From Schlegelella_A sp035995885 (GTDB lineage: Bacteria; Pseudomonadota; Gammaproteobacteria; Burkholderiales; Burkholderiaceae_C), in contig DASYKC010000053.1 of assembly GCA_035995885.1 (NCBI GenBank), forward strand, positions 1 to 13,898: a stretch of DNA of 13,898 nt. Reading direction: 5' to 3'. Under the pieces are notes generated by a model. That model searched no databases. It was given only the letters and a program-made list of their open reading frames with translations, and was not told the DNA's origin. The position numbers were made by a program, and so were the translations under genes. Shown in pieces: positions 1 through 6,533 of the stretch (its first letter is position 1; the number at the start of each line of letters is the position of its first letter).

Positions 1-1
1 C

Positions 2-247
2 GACGAGCCCGCCGCCGGCATGAACGCGACCGAGAAGGTGACGCTGCGCGAGCTGATCGACCGCATCAGGAACGACGGCCGCACGATCCTGCTCATCGAG
101 CACGACGTCAAGCTCGTCATGGGGCTGTGCGACCGCGTCACCGTCCTCGACTACGGCAAGCAGATCGCCGAAGGCACGCCGGCCGAGGTGCAGCGCAACG
201 AGAAGGTGATCGAGGCCTACCTCGGCGCCGGTCACACCGCGCACTGA
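2..247 (+). CDS. livG: Branched-chain amino acid ABC transporter ATP-binding protein, LivG type (3' end only)
   Basis: This is the C-terminal part of an ABC ATPase whose start lies left of the window. Reading from base 2, the first residues are DEPAAGMN, the end of a Walker B motif followed by the D-loop. It continues with TILLIEHDVKLVMGLCDRVTVLDYG, split by position as an H-loop histidine (LLIEHD) and the typical LivG tail. It ends at TGA 245-247. LivG proteins power uptake of branched-chain amino acids or related amides from a periplasmic binding protein, on the inner face of the cytoplasmic membrane, as a heterodimer with LivF. The LivF-type gene follows after 5 bases, which supports the assignment. 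The true substrate cannot be told from the ATPase. Confidence 0.88.
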   Translation, partial: DEPAAGMNATEKVTLRELIDRIRNDGRTILLIEHDVKLVMGLCDRVTVLDYGKQIAEGTPAEVQRNEKVIEAYLGAGHTAH

Positions 248-252
248 CGACG

Positions 253-1023
253 ATGGCGACGCCGACCACGCTCGCAGGCTCGACCGGCACCGCCACGGCG
301 ACGGCGACGGCGAAGACGCTCCTGCGCGTCGCCGGCCTGCGCGTTTCCTACGGCGGCATCCAGGCCGTCAAGGGCGTCTCGTTCGAGGTCATGGCGGGCG
401 AGCTGGTCAGCCTGATCGGCGCCAACGGCGCCGGCAAGACGACGACGCTGAAGGCCGTCACCGGGACGCAGCCGGCGGCCGGCGGCGAGATCGAGTTCAT
501 GGGCAAGAACATCCGCGGCCAGGGCCCGTGGGACCTCGTCAAGCAGGGCCTGGTGATGGTGCCCGAAGGTCGCGGCGTCTTCTCGCGCATGACGATCACC
601 GAGAACCTGCAGATGGGCGCGTTCGTTCGCAACGACCTGAAGGAGATCGCCGCCGACATCGACCGCGTCTTCGCGATCTTTCCGCGCCTGAAGGAGCGCC
701 GCGGCCAGCTCGCCGGGACGATGAGCGGCGGCGAGCAGCAGATGCTGGCGATGGGGCGCGCGCTGATGGCGCGGCCCAAGGTGCTGCTGATGGACGAGCC
801 GTCGATGGGCCTGTCGCCGATCATGGTCGACAAGATCTTCGAGGTCGTCAGCGACATCCACGGGCAGGGAACGACAATCCTGCTGGTCGAGCAGAACGCG
901 AGCCGGGCGCTCCAGCTCGCGTCGCGCGGCTACGTGATGGACAGCGGCGAGGTGACGATGAGCGGCGACGCCAAGGCGCTGCTCGCCGACCCGAAGGTCC
1001 GCGCCGCCTACCTCGGCGAGTAG
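253..1023 (+). CDS. livF: Branched-chain amino acid ABC transporter ATP-binding protein, LivF type
   Basis: This 256-residue ABC ATPase is the expected partner of the upstream LivG-type subunit. Walker A is GANGAGKT at residues 56-63, the signature MSGGEQ at 157-162, Walker B LLMDEP at 178-183 and the H-loop-equivalent region LLVEQN at about 210-215. The VEQN in place of an H-loop histidine and the MVPEGRGVF stretch (102-110) are typical of LivF. The ATG at 253 is the only in-frame ATG close to the conserved domain; an open frame continues upstream to 127 but overlaps livG and lacks ABC features. From this start the protein has an N-terminal extension of about 20 residues, rich in Thr and Ala, which most LivF proteins lack. 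It probably belongs to an amino acid uptake operon unrelated to the pigment-type genes downstream. Confidence 0.92.
   Translation: MATPTTLAGSTGTATATATAKTLLRVAGLRVSYGGIQAVKGVSFEVMAGELVSLIGANGAGKTTTLKAVTGTQPAAGGEIEFMGKNIRGQGPWDLVKQGLVMVPEGRGVFSRMTITENLQMGAFVRNDLKEIAADIDRVFAIFPRLKERRGQLAGTMSGGEQQMLAMGRALMARPKVLLMDEPSMGLSPIMVDKIFEVVSDIHGQGTTILLVEQNASRALQLASRGYVMDSGEVTMSGDAKALLADPKVRAAYLGE
295..312 (+). repeat. Three tandem ACGGCG hexamers in the 5' end of livF
   Basis: Three perfect ACGGCG units lie in frame and, with the preceding ACCGCC, encode TATATATA (residues 13-20) of the LivF N-terminal extension. Hexamer units keep the reading frame, so copy-number slippage would change only the length of the extension. 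Confidence 0.75.
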
Positions 1024-1048
1024 CGAGCGGCGGCGGCCCGGAGCGGCG

Positions 1049-1381
1049 ATGGCGGCGCGCTTCCTTCTCGTCGTCACGACGGTCGGCGATCGCGACGAGG
1101 CGGACCGGCTCGCCCGGGCCCTCATCGAAAAGCGCCTTGCGGCGTGCGCGCAGATCTCGGCGATCGAGAGCTTCTACACCTGGGAAGGCGCGGTCCGAAA
1201 CGAGGCCGAGTTCCGCGTCCTCTTCAAGGTCGCCGAGCGCGGCTACGACGCGGCCGAGGCGGCGATCCGCTCGCTCCATTCGTACGATCTTCCCGCCATC
1301 CACGCGATCGCCGTCGACCGCGCGCACGTGCCGTATGCCGAGTGGGTGGCGGCCCATTCCGGGGCCGGATCGGACCTTTAG
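1049..1381 (+). CDS. cutA: Divalent-cation tolerance protein CutA (CutA1 family)
   Basis: This 110-residue protein has the full length and hallmarks of CutA1, a small, very stable trimeric cytoplasmic protein with a ferredoxin-like fold. The sequence shows the N-terminal strand FLLVVTTVGDRDEADRLAR, the LAACAQI segment (30-36), FYTWEG (42-47), and the diagnostic HSYDLPAI motif (77-84), matching the HxYxxPxI pattern. The E. coli protein was linked to copper tolerance, but its biochemical role is unsettled and family members bind divalent cations. The ATG at 1049 has a GGAG ribosome binding site at 1040-1043, five bases upstream. It lies 25 bases after livF, so it may be co-transcribed with the liv genes. 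It is not expected to take part in the downstream pathway. Confidence 0.93.
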   Translation: MAARFLLVVTTVGDRDEADRLARALIEKRLAACAQISAIESFYTWEGAVRNEAEFRVLFKVAERGYDAAEAAIRSLHSYDLPAIHAIAVDRAHVPYAEWVAAHSGAGSDL

Positions 1382-1461
1382 AATCGATCGTCTTCGAGGG
1401 AACGCCGCGCCGCCGACCCGGGCACGCGGCGCCCAGAGCGTCGACTGGAGAATCCGGCCCC
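1379..1461 (+). promoter_or_regulatory. Possible promoter and leader of the halogenase-led operon
   Basis: TAGAAT at 1379-1384, overlapping the cutA stop codon, matches the -10 consensus at five of six positions; no convincing -35 box lies upstream. Within the leader, CGCCGCG (1403-1409) and CGCGGCG (1425-1431) could form a 7-bp stem with a 15-base loop. It has no T-run, so it is not a clear terminator. A GGAG at 1447-1450 sits 11 bases before the GTG at 1462 and is the best ribosome binding site for that gene. This is weak evidence in GC-rich DNA. Confidence 0.22.
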
Positions 1462-2802
1462 GTGCAGCCCCTGAATTCCCCCGCCGAGCCGGCCGCGGCC
1501 GACGCCGTTTGGCGATGCGACGTCCTCGTCGTCGGCGGCGGCCCGGCCGGCTCGACCATCGCCTCGCTCCTCGCCGAGCAGGGCCGCGACGTCGCCCTGA
1601 TCGAGAAGGCGCGCCATCCGCGCTTTCACATCGGCGAGTCGCTCCTGCCGGCCAACGTCGCCTTGTTCGACCGGCTCGGCCTGCGCGACCAGGTCGAGGC
1701 CATCGGCATGCCGAAGTACGGCGTCGAGTTCGTCTCGCCCGACCACGAGCATCGCCAGTTCATCGAGTTCGGCGAGGCCTGGGACAAGTCGATGCCGTAC
1801 GCGTGGCAGGTGCGTCGCTCGGAGCTCGACGAGCTCCTGTTCCGCGACGCGGCCGCCAAGGGCGCGCGAACGTTCGAGGGCGAGCGGGTGCGCGAGGTGA
1901 GCTTCGACGGCGACGGCGCGACGGTCGAGGTCGAGCTCGACGACGGCGCGTGTCGCACCTGGCGCGCCAGGTTCGTCGTCGACGCGTCGGGTCGCGACAC
2001 GCTGCTCGCCAACCAGCTGCGCTGCAAGGAGAAGAACAAGCGCCACAACAGCTCGGCGCTGTACGGCCACTTCACCGGCGCCGAGCGGCTGCCCGGCAAG
2101 CTCGAAGGCAACATCACGATCTTCTGGTTCGAGCACGGCTGGTTCTGGTTCATCCCGCTCGCCGACGGCACGACGAGCATCGGCGCCGTCTGCTGGCCGT
2201 ACTACCTGAAGTCGCGCACCAGGCCGCTGCCCGAGTTCTTTCGCGACACGATCGCGATGTGCCCCGAGCTCGAGAAGCGCCTCGCCGGCGCGCAGCTCGT
2301 CGACGAGCGCGTCTACGCGACCGGCAACTACTCGTACGCGAGCGGGCGCAGCAGCGGCGAGCGCTACCTGATGATCGGCGACGCCTACGCGTTCGTCGAC
2401 CCCGTCTTCTCGTCGGGCGTCTACCTGGCGATGCAGAGCGCGTTCGACGGTGCCCGCGTCGTCGAGGCCGTGCTCGACGGCAAGCGCGAAGCCGCCTCGC
2501 TGCGGCGCGCCTTCGACCGCAGGGTTCAGCGCGGCCCGCGCGAGTTCTCGTGGTTCATCTTCCGCGTCACCAACCCGACGATGCGCGAGTTCTTCATGTC
2601 GCCGCAGAACCCGTTCCGCGTCAAAGAGGCGCTGATCTCTCTCCTCGCCGGCGACATCTACGGGCGGACGCCGATCTGGCCGTCGATCCGCGTCCTGAAG
2701 GCGCTCTACTACCTGGTCTCGATCGGCAACCTCGGCCGCACCGTGCGCGCCTGGCAGCGCCGCCGCGTCAACATCCGCGACGTCGGGGCGCAAGCATCGT
2801 GA
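1462..2802 (+). CDS. Flavin-dependent halogenase-like FAD monooxygenase
   Basis: The predicted protein of 446 residues is a p-hydroxybenzoate-hydroxylase-fold flavoprotein of the tryptophan/phenolic halogenase type. Visible motifs are the dinucleotide-binding GGGPAG (25-30), FHIGESLLPA (55-64), a lysine at 85 in MPKYG, FVVDASGRDT (171-180), WFWFIP (227-232) matching the halogenase WxWxIP signature, and GDAYAFVDPVFSSG (306-319). Halogenases make hypohalous acid at a reduced flavin and pass it to a conserved lysine; Lys85 lies downstream of GESLLP, as in phenolic and pyrrole halogenases. The start is the GTG at 1462; no closer in-frame ATG exists and the frame further upstream covers cutA antisense-like sequence. 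Its stop overlaps the next start by 4 bases (GTGA). Given the aryl polyene genes nearby, the likely substrate is the aromatic head group, but a hydroxylase or polyene oxidoreductase is also possible. The class is well supported; halogenation is inference. Confidence 0.8.
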   Translation: MQPLNSPAEPAAADAVWRCDVLVVGGGPAGSTIASLLAEQGRDVALIEKARHPRFHIGESLLPANVALFDRLGLRDQVEAIGMPKYGVEFVSPDHEHRQFIEFGEAWDKSMPYAWQVRRSELDELLFRDAAAKGARTFEGERVREVSFDGDGATVEVELDDGACRTWRARFVVDASGRDTLLANQLRCKEKNKRHNSSALYGHFTGAERLPGKLEGNITIFWFEHGWFWFIPLADGTTSIGAVCWPYYLKSRTRPLPEFFRDTIAMCPELEKRLAGAQLVDERVYATGNYSYASGRSSGERYLMIGDAYAFVDPVFSSGVYLAMQSAFDGARVVEAVLDGKREAASLRRAFDRRVQRGPREFSWFIFRVTNPTMREFFMSPQNPFRVKEALISLLAGDIYGRTPIWPSIRVLKALYYLVSIGNLGRTVRAWQRRRVNIRDVGAQAS

Positions 2803-3719
2803 GGCGTCCGGAGGGCTTCCTGGCGCGTGCCGTCGCGTCGCTCGCGGCGCTGGGCGCGATGGCGACGGCGCCCTTCGCGCGCGCCGACGACTTGCCGCTG
2901 CCCGGGCCGGTGGTCGACGGTCCGGTGGTCAAGCTGCCGCCGGGCGAGCCTGCCGCCGTCGGCGAGCCGCTCTGGGAGCTCGGCATCGGCGTCGCCGCCG
3001 TCCGCTTCCCCGACTATCGCGGCTCCGACCAGAGCAGCACGTACGCGTTGCCGCTGCCTTTCGTCGCCTATCGCGGCCGGTTCTTCCGCGCCGACCGCGA
3101 CGGCGCGCGCGCGATCCTGTTCGCCGGCAGCCGCGTCGTCGTCGACCTGAGCCTCTCGGCGTCGGTGCCGAACAAGAGCAAGAACAACGACGCGCGGCGC
3201 GGCATGCCCGACCTGCCCGGCACCTTCGAGATCGGCCCGAACCTCAACGTCGAGCTGTGGCAGTCGGCCGACCGCGCCTTGAAGCTCGACCTGCGCCTGC
3301 CGGTGCGCGAGGCGATCACGCTGCAGTCGTCGCCGCGCAGCGTCGGCGTCACGTTCTCGCCCAACCTCAACCTCGACGTGCGCGGATTCGCGGGCGCATG
3401 GAACCTCGGAATGCTCGCCGGGCCGCTCTTCGCCGATCGCCGCCATCACGAGCACTTCTACGGCGTCGCACCGGAATTCGCGACCGCGACGCGGCCGGCC
3501 TACGACGCGCCCGGCGGCTACGCCGGCTGGCGCGCGACCGCCGCCTTCTCGCGCCGGCTCGGCAACGCCTGGCTCGGCGGCTTCGTCCGCTACGACGACC
3601 TGCATGGCGCGTCCTTTGCCCCAAGCCCGCTGGTGCGGCGCGAAAGTAATGTCACTGCGGGTTTCGGCATCTCATGGATCTTCGCGACTTCGAGCCAGCG
3701 CGTACTGACCGGCGACTGA
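2799..3719 (+). CDS. MipA/OmpV family outer-membrane protein
   Basis: This 306-residue protein starts with a GTG at 2799 overlapping the previous stop by 4 bases. A Sec signal peptide is visible: arginines at 2-3 and 10, a hydrophobic stretch at about 11-26, and a likely cleavage site AFARA-type ending ARA|DD after residue 29. The mature protein begins with a proline-rich linker. It continues with alternating beta strands, including FPDYRGSDQ, which matches the YxGSD motif of MipA/OmpV proteins, and PLPFVAYRGRFF. A barrel-like final strand, AGFGISWIF, ends in phenylalanine. Family members are outer-membrane beta-barrels, named for E. coli MipA, a scaffold for murein enzymes; most have no proven function. 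After the aromatic end there is an extra tail ATSSQRVLTGD. That tail is encoded where the next gene begins. In this operon it may aid placement of the product in the outer membrane, which is inference. Confidence 0.83.
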   Translation: MRRPEGFLARAVASLAALGAMATAPFARADDLPLPGPVVDGPVVKLPPGEPAAVGEPLWELGIGVAAVRFPDYRGSDQSSTYALPLPFVAYRGRFFRADRDGARAILFAGSRVVVDLSLSASVPNKSKNNDARRGMPDLPGTFEIGPNLNVELWQSADRALKLDLRLPVREAITLQSSPRSVGVTFSPNLNLDVRGFAGAWNLGMLAGPLFADRRHHEHFYGVAPEFATATRPAYDAPGGYAGWRATAAFSRRLGNAWLGGFVRYDDLHGASFAPSPLVRRESNVTAGFGISWIFATSSQRVLTGD

Positions 3720-4462
3720 GCGCCGAGACCGGCCAGCCGCCGGCGCTCTGGCATCGCCTCTTCTTCGCCTGCGTCATCGTCCAGCTGGGCGCGATGTCGC
3801 TCGCCTGGAACCTGCTCGCGCCGCTGCTGTCGCTGCTGCTGCCGCGCGCGCTGGCGGGCCGCCTCGGCCGCTCGGCCGTGTCGTACATCTACCGCTGCTG
3901 CTGGACCACCGCCGAGGGCCTGGGCCTGATGGAGATCGATTCGAGAGCGCTCGACGCCTTGCGCAAGGAGGCCGGCGGCCTCATCGTCGCCGCGAACCAC
4001 CCGACGATGCTCGACGCGCTCCTCGTCGTCGCCCGGCTGCCGCGCGGCGTGTGCGTGATGAAGGCCGAGCTGATGCACAACATCTTTCTCGGCGGCGGCG
4101 CGCGGCTGGCGCGCTACATCAGGAACGACGTCGGCCGCGGCATGGTTCGCGACGCCGTGCAGACGCTGCGCGAGGGCAACCAGCTCATCCTCTTCCCCGA
4201 AGGCACGCGGACCGTGGCCTCTCCGGTCAACGCCTTCAAGCCGGGAATCACCTTGATCGCCCACCTCGCCGAGGTGCCGATCCAGACCGTCGTCATCGAA
4301 AGCTTCTCGCCGTATCTCACCAAGGGCTGGCCGCTGCTGAAGGCGCCGCCGGTGCCGGTGCGGATCCGCCTTCGCCTCGGCAGGCGCTTCGCCGCCGACG
4401 CCGATCACCGCGCCCAGCTGCGCCGCCTCGAGGCCTACTTCGCCGAGGAGCTGAGGCCGTGA
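3674..4462 (+). CDS. Lysophospholipid acyltransferase family protein (PlsC-like)
   Basis: This 262-residue protein carries the acyltransferase signatures: NHPTMLD with His109 and Asp114 (the HX4D catalytic pair), and FPEGTR at 174-179 for acyl-acceptor phosphate or headgroup binding. A long hydrophobic region at about 28-60 suggests a membrane anchor. PlsC-like enzymes move an acyl chain from acyl-ACP or acyl-CoA to a glycerolipid or similar hydroxyl group at the cytoplasmic membrane. The ATG at 3674 makes the gene overlap the MipA gene by 46 bases; the next in-frame ATG (residue 41) would cut into the membrane segment, so I keep the upstream start. Its stop overlaps the next gene by 4 bases. 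PlsC-like acyltransferases are regular members of aryl polyene clusters, where they are thought to attach the polyene or a fatty acid to the lipid carrier. Housekeeping phospholipid synthesis is the alternative. Confidence 0.86.
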   Translation: MDLRDFEPARTDRRLSAETGQPPALWHRLFFACVIVQLGAMSLAWNLLAPLLSLLLPRALAGRLGRSAVSYIYRCCWTTAEGLGLMEIDSRALDALRKEAGGLIVAANHPTMLDALLVVARLPRGVCVMKAELMHNIFLGGGARLARYIRNDVGRGMVRDAVQTLREGNQLILFPEGTRTVASPVNAFKPGITLIAHLAEVPIQTVVIESFSPYLTKGWPLLKAPPVPVRIRLRLGRRFAADADHRAQLRRLEAYFAEELRP

Positions 4463-5244
4463 GCGCGATCGCCGCGTCGGCGACGCACGTCGTCGTGATG
4501 CCGAGCTACGACACCGGCCCGCTCGTCTACGAGACCGTTCGCGCTGCGCGCGCCGCGTGGTCGCCAGTGTGGGTCGTCGTCGACGGCAGCAGCGACGGCA
4601 CCGCCGAAGGCCTGCTCGCGATGGCGGCCGACGACCCCGGCCTGCGCGTCGACGTCCTGCCGCGCAACGTCGGCAAGGGCGCGGCCGTGCTGCACGCGCT
4701 CGAAGCGGCGCGCGCGGCCGGGTTCACGCACGCGCTGACGATGGATTCCGACGGCCAGCATCCGGCCGACCTGATCGGCGCGTTCATGGCGACGTCGGCC
4801 GCGCATCCGGGTGCGATGGTCCTCGGCCGGCCCGTGTTCGACGCATCGGCGCCGCTCCTGCGCGTGCGCGGACGGCGCATCTCGAACGCCTGGACCAACC
4901 TCGAGACGCTCGGCGCCGGCATCGACGATTCGCTCTACGGCTTTCGCGTCTATCCGATCGCGCCATTGGTCGAGATCATGCGCGGCCAGCCCTGGATGCG
5001 CCGCTTCGACTTCGACACCGAGGCGGTCGTCCGCCTCGCCTGGCGCGGCGTCACGCCGATCAACCTCGCCGCGCCGGTGAAGTACCTGCGCGCCGAGGAC
5101 GGCGGCGTCTCGCACTTCCGCTACGGGCGCGACAACGTGCTCCTCACCTGGATGCACCTGCGCCTCCTCGCCGGCTTCGCGATGCGCCTGCCGATGCTCG
5201 CGGCGCGGCGTCTGGCGCGGCGCCCGCCGTTCGGCCAGGCCTAG
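4459..5244 (+). CDS. Family 2 glycosyltransferase
   Basis: The 261-residue protein has a GT-A fold glycosyltransferase family 2 sequence. VVMPSYDTG (12-20) is the first strand, VVDGSSDGT (40-48) the nucleotide-sugar loop, RNVGKGAAV (69-77) the donor region, and MDSDGQHP (95-102) holds the DxD metal site (Asp96, Asp98). The C-terminal part has RGRRISN (137-143) and YGFRVYP. No multi-span membrane region is evident, so it is a soluble or peripheral enzyme. The start is GTG at 4459, overlapping the acyltransferase stop by 4 bases (GTGA). In aryl polyene clusters a related domain, often fused to an LpxL-type acyltransferase, is thought to glycosylate the lipid. Here the LpxL-type partner lies in the opposing operon (11665-12636). 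The sugar donor is unknown. Confidence 0.87.
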   Translation: MSAIAASATHVVVMPSYDTGPLVYETVRAARAAWSPVWVVVDGSSDGTAEGLLAMAADDPGLRVDVLPRNVGKGAAVLHALEAARAAGFTHALTMDSDGQHPADLIGAFMATSAAHPGAMVLGRPVFDASAPLLRVRGRRISNAWTNLETLGAGIDDSLYGFRVYPIAPLVEIMRGQPWMRRFDFDTEAVVRLAWRGVTPINLAAPVKYLRAEDGGVSHFRYGRDNVLLTWMHLRLLAGFAMRLPMLAARRLARRPPFGQA

Positions 5245-5253
5245 GCGTGGCGA

Positions 5254-5277
5254 CGCGCCGACGCTTCGGCCGGCGCG
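5254..5277 (+). terminator. Possible hairpin after the glycosyltransferase gene
   Basis: CGCGCCG (5254-5260) and CGGCGCG (5271-5277) form a 7-bp GC stem with a 10-base loop, starting 9 bases after the stop codon and followed by CTTGT. The T-run is poor, so intrinsic termination is uncertain, but the position fits the end of the four-gene unit. Confidence 0.3.
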
Positions 5278-5278
5278 C

Positions 5279-5340
5279 TTGTGATCGTCGTCCGCCTCGG
5301 CGAAGATGCCGGTTGCGGCGTTTCGACCGCGACAAGGGAG
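5279..5340 (+). promoter_or_regulatory. Weak promoter candidate and clear ribosome binding site of the small secreted-protein gene
   Basis: TTGTGA at 5279-5284 and GAAGAT at 5302-5307 are separated by 17 bases and match the -35 and -10 boxes at four and three of six positions, so the promoter is only a guess. AAGGGAG at 5334-5340, five bases before the ATG at 5346, is the strongest Shine-Dalgarno sequence in the window. It suggests this gene is expressed on its own, unlike its overlapping neighbours. Confidence 0.3.
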
Positions 5341-5345
5341 AGACC

Positions 5346-5753
5346 ATGATTCGCACCCCCCGCCTCGCGGCCGTCGCCGCCATCGCCGCCGCCTTCGCCG
5401 CGCCCGCCGCCTTCGCGCAGGCGAGCGCGCCGGTGTCGCGCGCCGAGGTCAAGGCCGAGACGCGCGCCGCCGAGAAGGCCGGCAAGCTGACGCCCGCCGG
5501 TCAAGGCAGCGCCCCGGTCACGCCCACCGCCGCCGGACCCGGAACGACCCGCGCCGAGCGCAAGGCAGCGACGTTGCGCGCGCGCAAGGAAGGCACCTTG
5601 CAGCCCGCCGGCTCGACCCAGAAGGCCGACGTCGCGATCCAGAAGCAGAAGAGCACCCGGACCCGCGCCGAGCGCAAGGCCGAAACGATGGAAGCGCGCA
5701 AGAAGGGCGAGCTCGTCCCGGCCGGCGAAGGCAGCCCGAAGCCGGGCAAGTGA
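5346..5753 (+). CDS. Small secreted repeat protein (DUF4148-like, function unknown)
   Basis: This 135-residue protein begins with a clear signal peptide, arginine at 3 and 6 then an Ala-rich hydrophobic core, with a likely cleavage in AAFAQA at about residue 24-26. The mature part is very basic and holds three 22-residue repeats at residues 31-52, 68-89 and 106-127. Each has the pattern (S/T)RAE-x-KAxT followed by charged residues, Lys-x-Gly and a closing PAG. The SRAEVKAE-type opening resembles DUF4148 proteins, which are small periplasmic proteins common in Burkholderiales; this match is from memory and tentative. The start is supported by a strong ribosome binding site. It is separated from the glycosyltransferase gene by 101 bases and converges on the ketoreductase gene, so it may be unrelated to the pathway. 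No enzymatic motif is visible. Confidence 0.8.
   Translation: MIRTPRLAAVAAIAAAFAAPAAFAQASAPVSRAEVKAETRAAEKAGKLTPAGQGSAPVTPTAAGPGTTRAERKAATLRARKEGTLQPAGSTQKADVAIQKQKSTRTRAERKAETMEARKKGELVPAGEGSPKPGK
5436..5726 (+). repeat. Three 22-codon repeats in the small secreted protein gene
   Basis: The units lie at 5436-5501, 5547-5612 and 5661-5726, spaced by 45 and 48 bases. The second and third share RAERKA, an A-R-K core and the PAG end; the first is more divergent (RAEVKAET, AEKAGKL). Equal length and in-frame spacing point to internal duplication. Confidence 0.8.
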
Positions 5754-5760
5754 CGGCATG

Positions 5761-5785
5761 CGCGTGCGCCGGACACGGCGCCGCG
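5761..5785. terminator. GC-rich hairpin between two convergent operons
   Basis: CGCG-T-GCGCCG (5761-5771) pairs with CGGCGC-CGCG (5776-5785) around the loop GACA, giving ten base pairs with one bulged T. It fills most of the 33-base gap between the plus-strand stop (5753) and the minus-strand stop (5787). Neither side has a T-run, so it could be a two-way barrier or a Rho-dependent end and not a classical intrinsic terminator. Confidence 0.4.
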
Positions 5786-5786
5786 C

Positions 5787-6533
5787 TCAGGTCATCGCGC
5801 CGTTGATCGAGACGATCTGGCCGCTGATGTAGGCGGCCTCGTCCGAGGCGAGAAAGGCGACCAGCGCGGCGACCTCGCTCGCCGTGCCGGCGCGCTTCAT
5901 CGGCACGATCCGGTCGATCGTCGCCCGGTCGAACACCGCCTTGGTCATGCCGCTGTCGATGATCCCCGGCGCGACCGCGTTGACGGTGATGCCGCGGCTC
6001 GCGAGCTCGAGCGCGAGCGACTTGGTCGCGCTGTTGAGCGCGCCTTTCGCCGCCGCGTAGTTCACCTGGCCGCGATTGCCGGTGAGCGCGGCGATCGACG
6101 AGACGTTGACGATCCGGCCCCAGCGCGTCCGCATCATCGCCATGACGAGCGGCTGGGTGACGTTGAAGAACCCGTTCACCGAGACGTCGATGACGCGGCG
6201 CCACTGCTCGTGGCGCATGCCGGGGAAGACCGCGTCGTCGTGGATTCCGGCGTTGTTGACGACGACCTGGATCGCGCCGCCCTCGAGCAGCCGCTCGCAG
6301 GCGCGGCGCGCGGCGTCGTGATCGGTGACGTCGAAGGCGATCGCCTCGGCGCTGCCGCCGGCGCCGACGATCCGCTCGACGACCGCGGCGGCGCCGGCGA
6401 GGTTGCCGTTGGCATGGGCGACGACATGCGCGCCGTCGCGGCCGAGCCGCTCGGCGATCGCCTGGCCGATCGCGCCGCTCGCACCGGTGACGAGGGCGCG
6501 CCGGCGCGGCGGCGCTGCGGTGGTCGCGCTCAT
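5787..6533 (-). CDS. fabG: 3-oxoacyl-ACP reductase, FabG type (aryl polyene ketoreductase candidate)
   Basis: This 248-residue short-chain dehydrogenase has TGASGAIG (16-23) for NADPH binding, VVNNAG (91-96), the catalytic Ser146 in NVSSIA, and Tyr159/Lys163 in YAAAK. It ends with SGQIVSINGAMT, a FabG-like C-terminus. FabG enzymes reduce 3-oxoacyl-ACP to 3-hydroxyacyl-ACP in the cytoplasm. The gene is the last of the minus-strand unit and overlaps the dehydratase stop by 4 bases (ATGA, 6530-6533). The dehydratase-then-ketoreductase order matches the ApeP-ApeQ pair of aryl polyene clusters, so it most likely acts in polyene chain extension and is not the housekeeping FabG. Exact substrate is inferred. 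Confidence 0.9.
   Translation of the reverse strand: MSATTAAPPRRRALVTGASGAIGQAIAERLGRDGAHVVAHANGNLAGAAAVVERIVGAGGSAEAIAFDVTDHDAARRACERLLEGGAIQVVVNNAGIHDDAVFPGMRHEQWRRVIDVSVNGFFNVTQPLVMAMMRTRWGRIVNVSSIAALTGNRGQVNYAAAKGALNSATKSLALELASRGITVNAVAPGIIDSGMTKAVFDRATIDRIVPMKRAGTASEVAALVAFLASDEAAYISGQIVSINGAMT

Noticed and set aside
1403..1431. Intrinsic terminator after cutA
   Set aside because: Only a 7-bp stem with a 15-base loop and no T-run; such stems arise often by chance in DNA this GC-rich.
1144..1461. Longer N-terminus for the halogenase-like protein starting at 1144
   Set aside because: It would overlap cutA out of frame and adds non-conserved Arg-rich residues. The FAD motif begins only about 20 residues after the GTG at 1462.
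1378..2793. A 471-residue open frame antisense to the halogenase-like gene
   Set aside because: Its translation is rich in Arg, Ala, Asp and Val with no family motif. It mirrors the codon structure of the real gene, as expected in GC-rich DNA.
528..2798. Upstream extension of the MipA/OmpV frame to a 1063-residue protein
   Set aside because: The added part is Arg-rich out-of-frame sequence across livF, cutA and the halogenase-like gene. The signal peptide begins at the GTG at 2799.
1462..2802. Geranylgeranyl reductase as the identity of the FAD protein
   Set aside because: The fold is related, but WFWFIP plus GESLLP and Lys85 fit halogenases better; kept as an alternative.
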